The notes under the pieces: model-generated
The model's input: only the letters and a program-made list of their open reading frames with translations
Told to the model about the DNA's origin: nothing
Databases searched by the model: none
Assembly: GCA_900470805.1 (NCBI GenBank)
Contig: UCCA01000005.1
Coordinates: 62,001 to 126,000, forward strand
Direction of reading: 5' to 3'
Origin: Hyphomicrobiales bacterium
Lineage (GTDB): Bacteria; Pseudomonadota; Alphaproteobacteria; Rhizobiales; Rhizobiaceae
DNA: 64,000 bases
Translations under genes and position numbers: made by a program
In this document: one piece after another, positions 52,734 through 62,020 of the stretch
Layout: each line of letters starts with the position of its first letter
How positions within the stretch are numbered: position 1 is the stretch's first letter

Positions 52734-55130
52734 ATGACGTCGAAAACACGCTCTCCCAAAATCAAACCCTATACCGGACCTGCGGGCGGATGGGGCTCTG
52801 CGAAATCCGTCGCGGAGATCACCGTGAAAGAGCAGGTGGCGCTACGTGGACCCAAGCTGCTATCGGCGCAGAACAAGCCGGAAGGTTATATGTGCGTGAG
52901 TTGCGCCTGGGCAAAACCTGCCAAGACTCACCCTCTTGAGTTCTGCGAGAATGGGGCCAAAGCCACAGCCTGGGAGGTGACATCGCGACGTGCCGACCGG
53001 GCATTCTTCGATAAACATCCTCTTCGCGAATTGGAGCTTTGGAACGATCACGACCTCGAAGAACAAGGTCGTTTGACGCATCCGATGCGCTGGGACGCAG
53101 CCACCGATCAATATCTTCCGGTCACCTGGGCCGAGGCGTTCGAAGAGATCGGTCGGGAGCTACGCGCTCTCGACCCGCATCAGGTCGATTTCTACACGTC
53201 GGGTCGGGCATCGCTCGAAACGGGTTACATGTACCAGCTGTTTGCGCGCATGTACGGCAGCAATAACATGCCCGACAGCTCCAACATGTGTCACGAGAGC
53301 TCATCGGTCGCTCTTCCGGAAAGCATCGGGGCCGCTGTTGGAACAGCCGTCCTTTCGGACTTCCAGAATACCGACTGCATCTTCTACATCGCGCAGAACG
53401 TTGGTACGTCGTCGCCGCGCTTGCTGCACGATCTCCAGGATGCCGTCGATCGCGGCGTCAAGATCGTCACCTTCAATCTGTTGCGCGAACGCGGCCTTGA
53501 GCGGTTCGTCAACCCGCAGGCGCCGACGCAGATGCTCACCGGCAACGAAACGAAGATTTCCTCCGAATATTATCAGGTCAACAACGGTGGCGATATCGCC
53601 GCACTATTTGGCGTCTGCAAGGCGCTGATCGAAGCCGACGATGCCTTGAAAGCCTCCCATCAAAGCCGTGTCGCCGGTGACGACGGCAAACCAAAGGATC
53701 CAGATAACGCTGCAATGGTTGCCTTTGCGGCCTCGATTGCGGCGGCCGACAAGAAGCATGTCCTCGACCATGACTTCATCAAGGAGCACACCACCGGCTT
53801 CGAGGAATTCGCCAACGCCGCACGCGGCCATCGGTGGGAGGAGCTGGAGCGGGTTTCAGGTCTCAGCCGTGATGAGATGACGCAGGCAGCGGACACCTAC
53901 GCCAAATCCGAGGCGGTGATGATGGTTTATGGCATGGGTTTGACGCAACAGCTTATGGGCGTCCAGAACGTCCATATGGTCTGCAATCTGGCACTATTGC
54001 GCGGCAATATCGGCAAACCGGGCGCCAACATCTGTGCCGTCCGCGGCCACTCCAACGTTCAGGGACAACGCACCGTCGGCATTACCGAGAAACCGGGCCT
54101 GGCGCCGCTCGATAAGCTCTCTGAACTCTACGGCTTCGAACCGCCGCGGTGGACGGGCCGCTCGACGATCGAGACCTGTGAGGCGATCATGAGCGGGCAG
54201 TCGCGAGCCTTCATCAGTCTCGGCGGCAACTTCCTGAGAGCCGTCCCCGACACGACTGCCATGGAAAAAGGGTGGCGTAGGCTGCGGCTTAGCGTGCAGA
54301 TCGCCACCAAGCTCAATCGCAGCCATGTCGTCCATGGCGAGATTGCCTATCTGCTGCCGTGTCTCGGTCGGATCGAACTGGACGAGCAGGCGACCGGTCC
54401 GCAGGCCGTATCGATGGAGAGTTCCATCGCCCATTTCCACGGCTCCCGCGGCAAGACGAGACCGGCAAGCCCGGAACTCCTTTCGGAGCCGGCAATCGTC
54501 GCTGGCATTGCCAAGGCGACCCTCGGCGAAACCAAGGTACCCTGGGAAAGCTGGGTCGGGAATTACGCGGAGATCCGCGATGCGATCGAGCGAACCTACC
54601 CGGAGACGTTCAAGGATTTCAATAAACGCCTGTTTACGCCGGGTGGGTTTGTCAGGCCGCTGCCGGCGCGCGAACGCAAGTGGGTGACGAAGAGCGGCAA
54701 GGCGAACTTCCTGACGCCGGAGAAACTCTTTCCGGAATTTTCGACGGCGCGGAGCACCGACGTCCTCCACCTGGCGACGCTGCGATCTAACGACCAGTTC
54801 AACACCACGATTTATGGGTACAGCGACAGATTTCGCGGTGTGGAAGGCACTCGCAAGGTGGTGTTCATGAACCCGGAGGATATCCTTCGGTTTGGTTTCA
54901 AGGATGGCGACAGTGTCGATCTGACCACTGCGATCGATACAGACAACGTTCGGACTGTGACGGCGTTGAGGATCGTTGCCTATGATATTCCCAGGGGATG
55001 TTGCGGCGCGTATTATCCTGAGACGAACCCGCTCTTTCCGCTGGCTCACCATGATCCGAAATCGAAAACGCCCTCCTACAAGCTCCTTCCGGTGCGTCTC
55101 GATCGATCCTCAGAAGTTCCACATGATTGA
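52734..55130 (+). CDS. FdhF/YdeP-type molybdopterin oxidoreductase
   Basis: This 798-residue protein belongs to the FdhF/YdeP branch of molybdopterin (DMSO-reductase-fold) enzymes. The N-terminal part holds a Cys set CVSCAWAKPAKTHPLEFC for an iron-sulfur centre. NMCHESSSV provides a Cys that probably binds molybdenum, as the Sec/Cys of formate dehydrogenases does. YGMGLTQQLMGV and GNIGKPGANICAVRGHSNVQG are further cofactor loops. No Tat signal is seen, so it is cytoplasmic. GAGG precedes the ATG. The substrate of this branch is not established. The next gene, 20 bases on, encodes a cytochrome c. Confidence 0.9.
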   Translation: MTSKTRSPKIKPYTGPAGGWGSAKSVAEITVKEQVALRGPKLLSAQNKPEGYMCVSCAWAKPAKTHPLEFCENGAKATAWEVTSRRADRAFFDKHPLRELELWNDHDLEEQGRLTHPMRWDAATDQYLPVTWAEAFEEIGRELRALDPHQVDFYTSGRASLETGYMYQLFARMYGSNNMPDSSNMCHESSSVALPESIGAAVGTAVLSDFQNTDCIFYIAQNVGTSSPRLLHDLQDAVDRGVKIVTFNLLRERGLERFVNPQAPTQMLTGNETKISSEYYQVNNGGDIAALFGVCKALIEADDALKASHQSRVAGDDGKPKDPDNAAMVAFAASIAAADKKHVLDHDFIKEHTTGFEEFANAARGHRWEELERVSGLSRDEMTQAADTYAKSEAVMMVYGMGLTQQLMGVQNVHMVCNLALLRGNIGKPGANICAVRGHSNVQGQRTVGITEKPGLAPLDKLSELYGFEPPRWTGRSTIETCEAIMSGQSRAFISLGGNFLRAVPDTTAMEKGWRRLRLSVQIATKLNRSHVVHGEIAYLLPCLGRIELDEQATGPQAVSMESSIAHFHGSRGKTRPASPELLSEPAIVAGIAKATLGETKVPWESWVGNYAEIRDAIERTYPETFKDFNKRLFTPGGFVRPLPARERKWVTKSGKANFLTPEKLFPEFSTARSTDVLHLATLRSNDQFNTTIYGYSDRFRGVEGTRKVVFMNPEDILRFGFKDGDSVDLTTAIDTDNVRTVTALRIVAYDIPRGCCGAYYPETNPLFPLAHHDPKSKTPSYKLLPVRLDRSSEVPHD

Positions 55131-55150
55131 GGGGGTGACCGGGTGAGCAC

Positions 55151-55750
55151 ATGATGTTCGGGAGCATCAACGACGCAAAGTGGTCGTTTCTGGCAACCTT
55201 TCTGCTGGTCGCCGCCGGGGCCGCGCTTCTCGGCTGGGCTCAGCAGCCGCGGGAACTCCGGACCGATCCACCCGTCGTCGCCGACCTCGACCGGTTCCGG
55301 CTAATGTCCAATGGCATCAGCGGTGCGCCGCCCGAGAGTTATTTCGCTGAGGGGAAACCTTACGAAAGCGACGCTTATAATCTCAGCCAGGGCCAGCGAC
55401 TCTATAGCTGGTTCGGCTGCCAAGAGTGTCACGGCGATGGGCGCGGAAACGTAGGTCCTTCCTTCCTCGACGGTTGGTGGCTGTATGGTCCGGAGATGGT
55501 GTCGATTGTCGCGTCGATCCGCGACGGTCGCCCGCACGGCATGCCGGCCTTTCGTGACCGGATGACGATCGAGCAAATCTGGCAACTGGCCGGTTATGTC
55601 CAGACCATCGGCGACTATTCGGCCAAAATGGCGGCGACGGGTCGCAGGGACGACCGCCACACGCGGCCGGCCGAAAACCGGGCGCCGGCGAAGATCCTGT
55701 TTAACGAAGGACCGGTCGGCGCCCACCCAGACCAGGGGCCCTCCCCTTGA
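55151..55750 (+). CDS. Membrane-anchored monohaem cytochrome c
   Basis: The 199-residue protein begins with a short cytoplasmic part and a membrane anchor (WSFLATFLLVAAGAALLGWA), then a periplasmic haem domain with CQECH near residue 95 and an axial Met in GMPAFRDRM. It could pass electrons between the molybdopterin enzyme or the quinone pool and the oxidase. Its stop codon overlaps the TTG start of subunit II, so translation is coupled. Confidence 0.88.
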   Translation: MMFGSINDAKWSFLATFLLVAAGAALLGWAQQPRELRTDPPVVADLDRFRLMSNGISGAPPESYFAEGKPYESDAYNLSQGQRLYSWFGCQECHGDGRGNVGPSFLDGWWLYGPEMVSIVASIRDGRPHGMPAFRDRMTIEQIWQLAGYVQTIGDYSAKMAATGRRDDRHTRPAENRAPAKILFNEGPVGAHPDQGPSP

Positions 55751-56736
55751 GAACCGCTCGGATCCTTGCGCTGTCGATGATTGCTGCTGTCGCTGGCTGT
55801 AGCGGCAACCAGTCGGCTCTGGATCCTCAGGGCGCTCCGGCGATCCATGTCGAGCACCTGATCATCGGCATAACCGTCATCTGCACGGTCGTCTGGCTCC
55901 TGGTCATGATCGTGCTCGGCTGGGCACTGCTGCGGAAACGGTCCGGCGACGGCGGCGAGGCCCGTGAACGGCCCTTGACGATGAGCGTTGGCAGTGCCGT
56001 TGCCGCGACGGTCATGATTATCGCAGGTCTGACGATCGCAAGCTTTTACACCACACGCGGCATCGGTTTGCCGGAAAACGCAGCGCTGACGATCACCGTC
56101 AGGGGGCAGCAGTGGTGGTGGCAGGTCATCTATGCCGACGCCAATCCGGCGCTCAGCTTCCAGACTGCCAACGAAATCCATATCCCGGTCGGTCAGGATG
56201 TTCGGATCCAGCTCGAAAGTGCGGATGTTGTGCACTCGTTCTGGGTGCCGAGCCTTGCCGGCAAACAGGATCTCGTGCCGGGCCGCAGCAACAGTCTTCT
56301 TCTGCGAGCGGAACGGCCCGGCAACTATCGCGGCCAGTGCGCCGAATTTTGCGGCCTGCAGCACACTCACATGGCGATGATGGTCATTGCCGATGAGCCT
56401 GCGGATTATCAGCGGTGGATTGCGGTCCAACGCGAAAACGGCGTGATGCCGACGGACCCCGACGCTGCCGCCGGAAAGCTCGCTTTTCTGTCAAAACATT
56501 GTGCTGCATGCCATACGGTTCGCGGTACTCCGGCCATTGGCACCACCGGCCCCGACCTGACCCATGTCGGCAGCCGTCAGACGATTGCGGCCGGGCTTCT
56601 CGAAACCACACGCGGGTCGCTCGCGGCGTGGATTGCCGATCCGCAGACCCTCAAGCCCGGCAACAACATGCCGATGGTACCCCTTACCAGCGTCGAGCTG
56701 CGGGATATCTCCGCCTATATGGAGAGCCTTAAATGA
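55747..56736 (+). CDS. coxB: Cytochrome c oxidase subunit II with fused cytochrome c (caa3 type)
   Basis: The 329-residue protein starts at a TTG that gives a lipoprotein signal (MIAAVAGCSGN; Cys becomes the lipid anchor). Two membrane segments follow. The CuA domain has GQQWWWQVIYAD and the copper ligands in CAEFCGLQHTHM. A C-terminal cytochrome c domain has CAACH and NNMPMVPL with the axial Met. The fused haem domain defines caa3-type oxidases. Start and stop codons overlap both neighbours. Confidence 0.93.
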   Translation: MRTARILALSMIAAVAGCSGNQSALDPQGAPAIHVEHLIIGITVICTVVWLLVMIVLGWALLRKRSGDGGEARERPLTMSVGSAVAATVMIIAGLTIASFYTTRGIGLPENAALTITVRGQQWWWQVIYADANPALSFQTANEIHIPVGQDVRIQLESADVVHSFWVPSLAGKQDLVPGRSNSLLLRAERPGNYRGQCAEFCGLQHTHMAMMVIADEPADYQRWIAVQRENGVMPTDPDAAAGKLAFLSKHCAACHTVRGTPAIGTTGPDLTHVGSRQTIAAGLLETTRGSLAAWIADPQTLKPGNNMPMVPLTSVELRDISAYMESLK

Positions 56737-58646
56737 CCATCAGGGAGGACGGCCAGGATCTGCACGATACCGGATTGGGCGAGATCGAGCTCGACCACCG
56801 TCTTGCAGCGACCTGGTCGACACCCAGGGGATTGTGGGGCGCCCTTTCGACCGTCGACCATAAAATCATCGGCCGCCGCTACATCGTGACGGCCTTCGTG
56901 TTCCTGGCGCTCGGCGGAATCCTGGCGATGGCGATGCGGCTGCAACTGTCCGAGCCCGAAGCGCGGTTCATCGGTCCGGATCGCTACAATCAGATATTCA
57001 CCATGCACGGCACGAACATGATGTTTCTGTTTGCCGTGCCAGTCATGGAGGCGATGGCGGTCTACCTCGTGCCCCTGATGGTCGGCACCCGCAACATCGC
57101 CTTCCCGCGCCTCAACGCGTTCTCCTACTGGATGTATCTGGCGGGCGGGCTACTGCTGTGGATCGCCTTTGCGGTCGATACCGGCCCTGACGTCGGCTGG
57201 TTTGCCTACGTGCCGTTATCTGGACCGCAATATGCTGCTGGAAAACGCGCCGACATTTGGGCGCAGATGATCACCTTTACCGAAGTCTCGGCGCTGGCCG
57301 TCGCCGTCGAGATCGTCGTCACCGTGTTCAAGCAACGCGCACCCGGCATGTCGCTCGACCGCATCCCATTGTTCGTCTGGTCGATGCTGGTCACATCCTT
57401 TCTGATCATCATGGCGATGCCAGCGATCATGATCGCCAGCTCGGCGCTGATCCTCGACCGACTGGTCGGCACCCACTTCTTCAATCCGGCGGAAGGCGGC
57501 GACGTATTGCTGTGGCAGCACCTGTTCTGGTTCTTCGGCCACCCAGAGGTCTACATCATCTTCCTGCCAGCGGTCGGTATGGTCTCGACGATCGTCGCGA
57601 CCTTCACGCGGCGCCCCGTGTTCGGCTACCTCGCCATGGTGATGGCTCTGATCGCGACAGGGGTTTTGGCTTTTGGACTTTGGGTGCATCATATGTTCGT
57701 CGCCGGGCTGCCGCGTCTGGGCGAAAGCTTCTTTACGGCGTCGAGCATGGCGATCGCCATTCCTGCTGGTCTGCAAATATTCTGCTGGCTGGCGACGATG
57801 TGGGCCGGCAGACCGGTGTTCAAGACACCGTTCCTGTTCGTCATCGGCTTCATGGTGATCTTCGTCATCGGCGGGATGACAGGCGTCATGGTGGCCTCCG
57901 TGCCCTTCGACACGCAGGTTCATGATACCTATTTCGTAGTTGCTCACTTCCATTACGTTCTTGTGGGTGGCGCGGTCTTTCCGCTGCTCGGGGCGATTTA
58001 TTACTGGTTCCCAAAGATCACCGGCCGAATGATGAGCGAGAGGCTCGGTCGCTGGGCGTTCGGCCTGATCTTTACCGGCTTCAACCTGACCTTCTTTCCT
58101 ATGCATATCCTCGGGCTGCAGGGCATGCCGCGCCGCATCTATACCTATCAGCCGGAAATGCCGTGGTCTGGCTTGAACATGTTCGTTAGCCTGAGTGCCG
58201 TGATCCTTGCGGCGGGTTTCCTGCTGTTCTTTATCGACGCAATTCGCAGCGCCGCAACCGGTGCGGCCGCGCCGGCTAATCCTTGGGGGGCGTCGACACT
58301 CGAATGGGCGACCTCGTCACCAGCGCCGCCATATAATTTCGCGCGATTGCCTGTAGTTGGAAGCCTCGAGCCGTTGTCTGAGACGTCAGAAACACTTGCC
58401 GTTGCTTCCGGCCTGTCGGTCGACCGCCGCGAGCTGGTGGTCAGCAGCGTCGTCGAAGCGCTTCCGGAGGCGCGCGAGTCGTCACCTGACAATTCGATCT
58501 GGCCGCTCTGGTCGGCGCTCGCAACCACGGTGCTGTTGATCTGGTCGATCTTCACGCCCTGGGCAGTCGTCTGGGGATCGATCCCTGTCTCGATTGCCCT
58601 GATCGGATGGTTCTGGCCGAAAGGCACTCCGGAGGACGACTCATGA
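56733..58646 (+). CDS. coxA: Cytochrome c oxidase subunit I (caa3 type)
   Basis: The 637-residue haem-copper oxidase subunit has at least twelve membrane segments. It carries the low-spin haem His in MHGTNMMF, the crosslinked His-Tyr of HPEVYIIFLP, the CuB pair in WVHHMFVAG and the haem ligands in AHFHYVLVGG. It reduces oxygen and pumps protons. Extra residues at the C-terminal end include two more membrane segments before the stop, which overlaps the subunit III start (ATGA). Confidence 0.95.
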   Translation: MTIREDGQDLHDTGLGEIELDHRLAATWSTPRGLWGALSTVDHKIIGRRYIVTAFVFLALGGILAMAMRLQLSEPEARFIGPDRYNQIFTMHGTNMMFLFAVPVMEAMAVYLVPLMVGTRNIAFPRLNAFSYWMYLAGGLLLWIAFAVDTGPDVGWFAYVPLSGPQYAAGKRADIWAQMITFTEVSALAVAVEIVVTVFKQRAPGMSLDRIPLFVWSMLVTSFLIIMAMPAIMIASSALILDRLVGTHFFNPAEGGDVLLWQHLFWFFGHPEVYIIFLPAVGMVSTIVATFTRRPVFGYLAMVMALIATGVLAFGLWVHHMFVAGLPRLGESFFTASSMAIAIPAGLQIFCWLATMWAGRPVFKTPFLFVIGFMVIFVIGGMTGVMVASVPFDTQVHDTYFVVAHFHYVLVGGAVFPLLGAIYYWFPKITGRMMSERLGRWAFGLIFTGFNLTFFPMHILGLQGMPRRIYTYQPEMPWSGLNMFVSLSAVILAAGFLLFFIDAIRSAATGAAAPANPWGASTLEWATSSPAPPYNFARLPVVGSLEPLSETSETLAVASGLSVDRRELVVSSVVEALPEARESSPDNSIWPLWSALATTVLLIWSIFTPWAVVWGSIPVSIALIGWFWPKGTPEDDS

Positions 58647-59245
58647 AACAATCCGTCGTACTCGATCTCACGAAACTGCCCCCGCATGGGCTTGGCACCG
58701 CAAGCCTGACCTGGTGGGGAACGCTTGCCTTCATGCTGATCGAGGGAACAGGCTTTGCGCTTTCGATCGTTGTCTACCTCTACCTCATGAGCCTGGCACC
58801 GCACTGGCCGATGAATGCACCGCCCCCCGATCTGCTGCCCGGAACGGCCTTGACGGCGTTGCTGATTGCCAGCCTGCTTCCCAACGTCCTGATTGCCCGC
58901 TGGGCACGGCAGCAGAATTTGGCGAAGGTCCGTGTCGGCCTGATCATCATGTCGCTGCTGGGGGTGGCGCCGCTCATCGTTCGTATCTTCGAATTTCCGG
59001 CGATGCACGTCTCGTGGGACCAGAATGCCTACGGTTCAATCGTCTGGGTGATGCTTGGACTGCACACGACCCATATCATAACCGACCTGATTGATACGCT
59101 GGTGCTGACGTGCCTGATGTTTTCCAGGCATGGCGACAATCCCCGGCGCTACGGTGATGTCAGCGACAATGCCATGTACTGGAACTTCGTCGTGGCGACC
59201 TGGTTGCCAATGTACATTTGCCTCTACTGGATACCGCGCCTATGA
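58643..59245 (+). CDS. coxC: Cytochrome c oxidase subunit III
   Basis: The 200-residue membrane protein has about five segments (TWWGTLAFMLIEGTGFALSIVVYLYLM onward) and the subunit III Glu/His positions (GLHTTHIITDLIDT, NFVVATWLPMYICLYW). It is shorter than seven-helix mitochondrial forms, as usual in caa3 operons. The ATG at 58643 follows GGAGGA and overlaps the subunit I stop; an upstream in-frame start is not needed. Confidence 0.9.
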   Translation: MKQSVVLDLTKLPPHGLGTASLTWWGTLAFMLIEGTGFALSIVVYLYLMSLAPHWPMNAPPPDLLPGTALTALLIASLLPNVLIARWARQQNLAKVRVGLIIMSLLGVAPLIVRIFEFPAMHVSWDQNAYGSIVWVMLGLHTTHIITDLIDTLVLTCLMFSRHGDNPRRYGDVSDNAMYWNFVVATWLPMYICLYWIPRL

Positions 59246-59550
59246 CCAGAACCTGGATGCGATATTGCGGACTTGCCGTGCCGCCGCTGGCCTGGGCCGT
59301 GGGGACACAGCTTGGGCAGATCACCCCCTACCTCGATTGCCGTCGACAGATGGTTTGGACACCCGCCGTTTGCTCGGCCCTCCTGTTGATGTCGATTGCA
59401 GGAGCTGCTGCCTCTCGTCTCGCGCCAAGACCCGTCGGCCGGACTGAGCGGTTTGTCATCGATGCGGGATTTGTGATCGCCTCCGCCTTTGTTTTTGCGC
59501 TGGTATTGCAGGGAGCGGCATCGATGCTGCTGGACCCATGTCAGCGCTGA
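59242..59550 (+). CDS. Small membrane protein in the oxidase operon
   Basis: The 102-residue protein has three hydrophobic stretches (CGLAVPPLAWAVGTQLG, VWTPAVCSALLLMSIAGAA and FVIDAGFVIASAFVFALVLQ). It starts in the last codons of subunit III (ATGA overlap) and overlaps the next gene. Conserved Cys residues occur near the N terminus. It may be a subunit IV-like or assembly protein; I do not recognise a named family. Confidence 0.7.
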   Translation: MTRTWMRYCGLAVPPLAWAVGTQLGQITPYLDCRRQMVWTPAVCSALLLMSIAGAAASRLAPRPVGRTERFVIDAGFVIASAFVFALVLQGAASMLLDPCQR

Positions 59551-60416
59551 TCTGCACCTTGATCTCACTGATGATGGCCGCTCCGGCGCTGGCCCATGGA
59601 GACGATCCTCATACGGCTGCGTCGGCATGGACATTCGATCCGTGGATCGTGCTACCAATCACCGTGATCAGCGCACTCTACACGTTCGGCATCGTGAGGC
59701 TTTCAGGTCGGGCGCGCCGGCTTGGAGCGATGCACCGCCAAAGCTTGTTCTTCTATAGCGGCATGCTGACTCTCGCGGGCGCGCTGATCTCGCCGCTCCA
59801 CTGGCTCGGAGAACACCTTTTTACCTTTCATATGATCGAACACGAGATTGTCATGGCCGTCTCGGCACCGTTGATCGTGCTTGCGCGCCCGGTCGGCCTC
59901 CTTCTATGGGGTCTGCCAAAACGAGCGCGTCTTGGCTTAGGCGCTGCCATGCGAACTCCTCTTATCCGGCGGTCATGGGACTGGAGCACGGGAGCGACCA
60001 GCGCCACCGCCATCCATGGTGTCGCCATCTGGGGCTGGCACCTGCCCTTCCTGTTCGACGCAGCCGTGACCAATACCGCTATGCATCGCCTCCAGCACCT
60101 CAGTTTTTTTGCAACGGCGGTCCTGTTCTGGTGGGCGGTCGTTTGGAAAAGCGACTACGGCGCCGCTGCCTGGCACATGTTCCTGACGATGTTACACACG
60201 AGCATCCTCGGCGCCTTGATGGCGCTGGCACCGCGCGTTCTCTATATCGCCCAGACGCAAACCGCTTCTGCCTGGGGGCTGACACCCCTGGAGGATCAGC
60301 AACTGGCCGGCATGATCATGTGGGTGCCGGCCGGTACCATCTATGCAGCTGCGGCGATGATGATGCTGGCGCTCTGGATCCGCGGTTCCAGCGAGAGAGG
60401 AGCGCGAAATGCCTGA
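59538..60416 (+). CDS. ctaG: Cytochrome c oxidase assembly factor CtaG (caa3 type)
   Basis: The 292-residue protein is the caa3_CtaG family member. After a signal-like first segment (LICTLISLMMAAPALAHGDD) it has about seven membrane segments, with SPLHWLGEHLFTFHMIEHEIVM and HGVAIWGWHLPFLFDAAV as family motifs rich in His. CtaG is needed for assembly or copper loading of caa3 oxidases in Bacillus. The start at 59538 lies inside the preceding gene. Confidence 0.92.
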   Translation: MSALICTLISLMMAAPALAHGDDPHTAASAWTFDPWIVLPITVISALYTFGIVRLSGRARRLGAMHRQSLFFYSGMLTLAGALISPLHWLGEHLFTFHMIEHEIVMAVSAPLIVLARPVGLLLWGLPKRARLGLGAAMRTPLIRRSWDWSTGATSATAIHGVAIWGWHLPFLFDAAVTNTAMHRLQHLSFFATAVLFWWAVVWKSDYGAAAWHMFLTMLHTSILGALMALAPRVLYIAQTQTASAWGLTPLEDQQLAGMIMWVPAGTIYAAAAMMMLALWIRGSSERGARNA

Positions 60417-60825
60417 TGTTGCCGGCTTGGCCCCTCGCCCCATAGTCTGGGTTGCCGCCGCTGTTGCTGCCGGGCTGAGCGCCTTTGTGGTTACCAATTC
60501 AATACGCGACAGTCAGACAAGGACGGCCGCAGCTGTGGCGCTGACCGGTGGCGATCCGGCGCGCGCTCCCGCACTCTTTCGTCGCTATGGCTGTTCGGGT
60601 TGCCATACCATTCCGGGGATACCGGGGGCGGACGGCCAAACCGGCGCGCCACTCGTCGGGTTATCCAAACACGTCTATATCGCCGGCGTGCTGGAAAACC
60701 GCTCCGACAACCTTGTTGCATGGATCGTTTCGCCGCAGAGCTTTTCGCCACAGACCGCGATGCCGAACACCGGCATTTCAGAGCAGGAAGCCAAGGACCT
60801 TGCCGCCTACCTCTACGCACATTGA
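60409..60825 (+). CDS. Membrane-anchored cytochrome c
   Basis: The 138-residue protein has a membrane anchor near residues 10-28 (VWVAAAVAAGLSAFVV), then one haem domain with CSGCH near residue 61 and the axial Met in QTAMPNTG. It overlaps the CtaG gene by eight bases and ends the operon. It could serve as an extra electron donor to the oxidase. It converges on the dihaem cytochrome gene two bases away. Confidence 0.88.
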   Translation: MPDVAGLAPRPIVWVAAAVAAGLSAFVVTNSIRDSQTRTAAAVALTGGDPARAPALFRRYGCSGCHTIPGIPGADGQTGAPLVGLSKHVYIAGVLENRSDNLVAWIVSPQSFSPQTAMPNTGISEQEAKDLAAYLYAH

Positions 60826-60827
60826 GG

Positions 60828-61790
60828 TTAGGGATGGGGCGTCGGCACGGCCGGGAGGGCCTTGATGTAGCGCGCAATCGCATTACGATCGCTGTCGGGC
60901 AGCATGGCCGTGTTGGTCACGACGTCGGCCATCGACGATCCGACACGGCCATGGTCAGGCGTGTCGCCTGTTTTTAGCATCTTTGCGATGTCTCGCTCGC
61001 TCCACTTGCCCAGGTTCTGCCGCGTGATGTTGGGCACGAACCCTGTCCCTTGCGGATCAACTCCTCCGGCAAATCGGGTGTCGGGTTTGATGGCACCGAA
61101 GACGCTCCGACTGGAGTGGCATTCGGCGCAGTGGGAGACGCTCTCGACAAGATAAGCGCCGCGATCATGGATCGGCTCGCCACTCAGCCGGGCCTCCGAT
61201 TGACCCTCTCGAAAAAACAGCAGCTTCCAGAATCCGACGAACCGGCGAATGCGAAATAGGATAGACGGGTGATGCGGCGGTGCCCGCCCCGAGACGTTGG
61301 GAAGCGTCATGAGATACGCGTAGAGGTCCCGGATGTCGCCAGCCGTCATTCCAGTGAAGCTCGTATAGGGAAAAGCGGGATAATAATGCTCATGCTCAGG
61401 CGACACCCCGCCGACGAGCGCGTTCGCCAGATCGACGGCCGTCCATCTGCCGATGCCGTCCACCGGATCCGGAGAAATGTTAGGCGGCCGAAAGGTGCCG
61501 AACGGTGAGCCGAGCGCCATGCCGCCCCCAAGCTGCAGTCGATCGGGTTCGCCAGGGGTCGCATGGCAGGACGCACAATCGGCAGCCGCGAAGATCAGTT
61601 GCCCGTGCACCGCGTCACCGGCACCCTTGAACTGCGGATCGCCTTGCGAAAACGGCGGGCGGGCTGCGCTTATATACCAGCCGGTCGCCGCCGCGGTGCC
61701 GGCACACAGAATGGCGACGACAGCCATTTTCCCGAGCGTGGCCGGGGCAACATTCACAGCCCGGGGTCGCGCAGCTCCCGAGTGTGACAA
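60828..61790 (-). CDS. Dihaem cytochrome c, dehydrogenase-associated type
   Basis: The 320-residue protein has an N-terminal membrane anchor (MAVVAILCAGTAAATGWYI) and two haem motifs, CASCH near residue 73 and CAECH near residue 221. The surrounding pattern GGGMALGSPFGTFRPPNISPD and GIGRWTAVDLANAL is typical of the cytochrome subunit of membrane alcohol or gluconate dehydrogenases and related periplasmic enzymes. No dehydrogenase partner is adjacent. Its stop is two bases from the end of the oxidase operon. Confidence 0.9.
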   Translation of the reverse strand: MSHSGAARPRAVNVAPATLGKMAVVAILCAGTAAATGWYISAARPPFSQGDPQFKGAGDAVHGQLIFAAADCASCHATPGEPDRLQLGGGMALGSPFGTFRPPNISPDPVDGIGRWTAVDLANALVGGVSPEHEHYYPAFPYTSFTGMTAGDIRDLYAYLMTLPNVSGRAPPHHPSILFRIRRFVGFWKLLFFREGQSEARLSGEPIHDRGAYLVESVSHCAECHSSRSVFGAIKPDTRFAGGVDPQGTGFVPNITRQNLGKWSERDIAKMLKTGDTPDHGRVGSSMADVVTNTAMLPDSDRNAIARYIKALPAVPTPHP

Positions 61791-61792
61791 GA

Positions 61793-61993
61793 TCAGTCGT
61801 CTTTCGTCTTGAAAGCGTCAGAAACCTTTTTGACCTCAGGGTCGCCGTTGCTTTCGCCATTTGCATCCCGGTCCCGGTCGGGATCGTCCTTCGCGCGAAG
61901 GTAGCCCCTCGGCGTATTTTCCTGGAGACCTTCCCAGCGTGGTGACTGATCCGTCGTGCCCGGAGCCCCGTCCTTTGGTGAATTCATACCCAT
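61793..61993 (-). CDS. Small hydrophilic hypothetical protein, 66 residues
   Basis: The protein begins MGMNSPKDGAPGTTDQSPRWEG, has KDDPDRDRDANGESN in the middle and ends in a Lys- and Asp-rich tail. It looks disordered. AGGAGG lies eight bases before the first ATG. An EcfG-like promoter lies 28 bases upstream, and the dihaem cytochrome gene follows after two bases, so the two may be co-transcribed. Confidence 0.68.
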   Translation of the reverse strand: MGMNSPKDGAPGTTDQSPRWEGLQENTPRGYLRAKDDPDRDRDANGESNGDPEVKKVSDAFKTKDD

Positions 61994-62020
61994 GTTCGCT
62001 TCCTCCTATGATCGAAGCTA

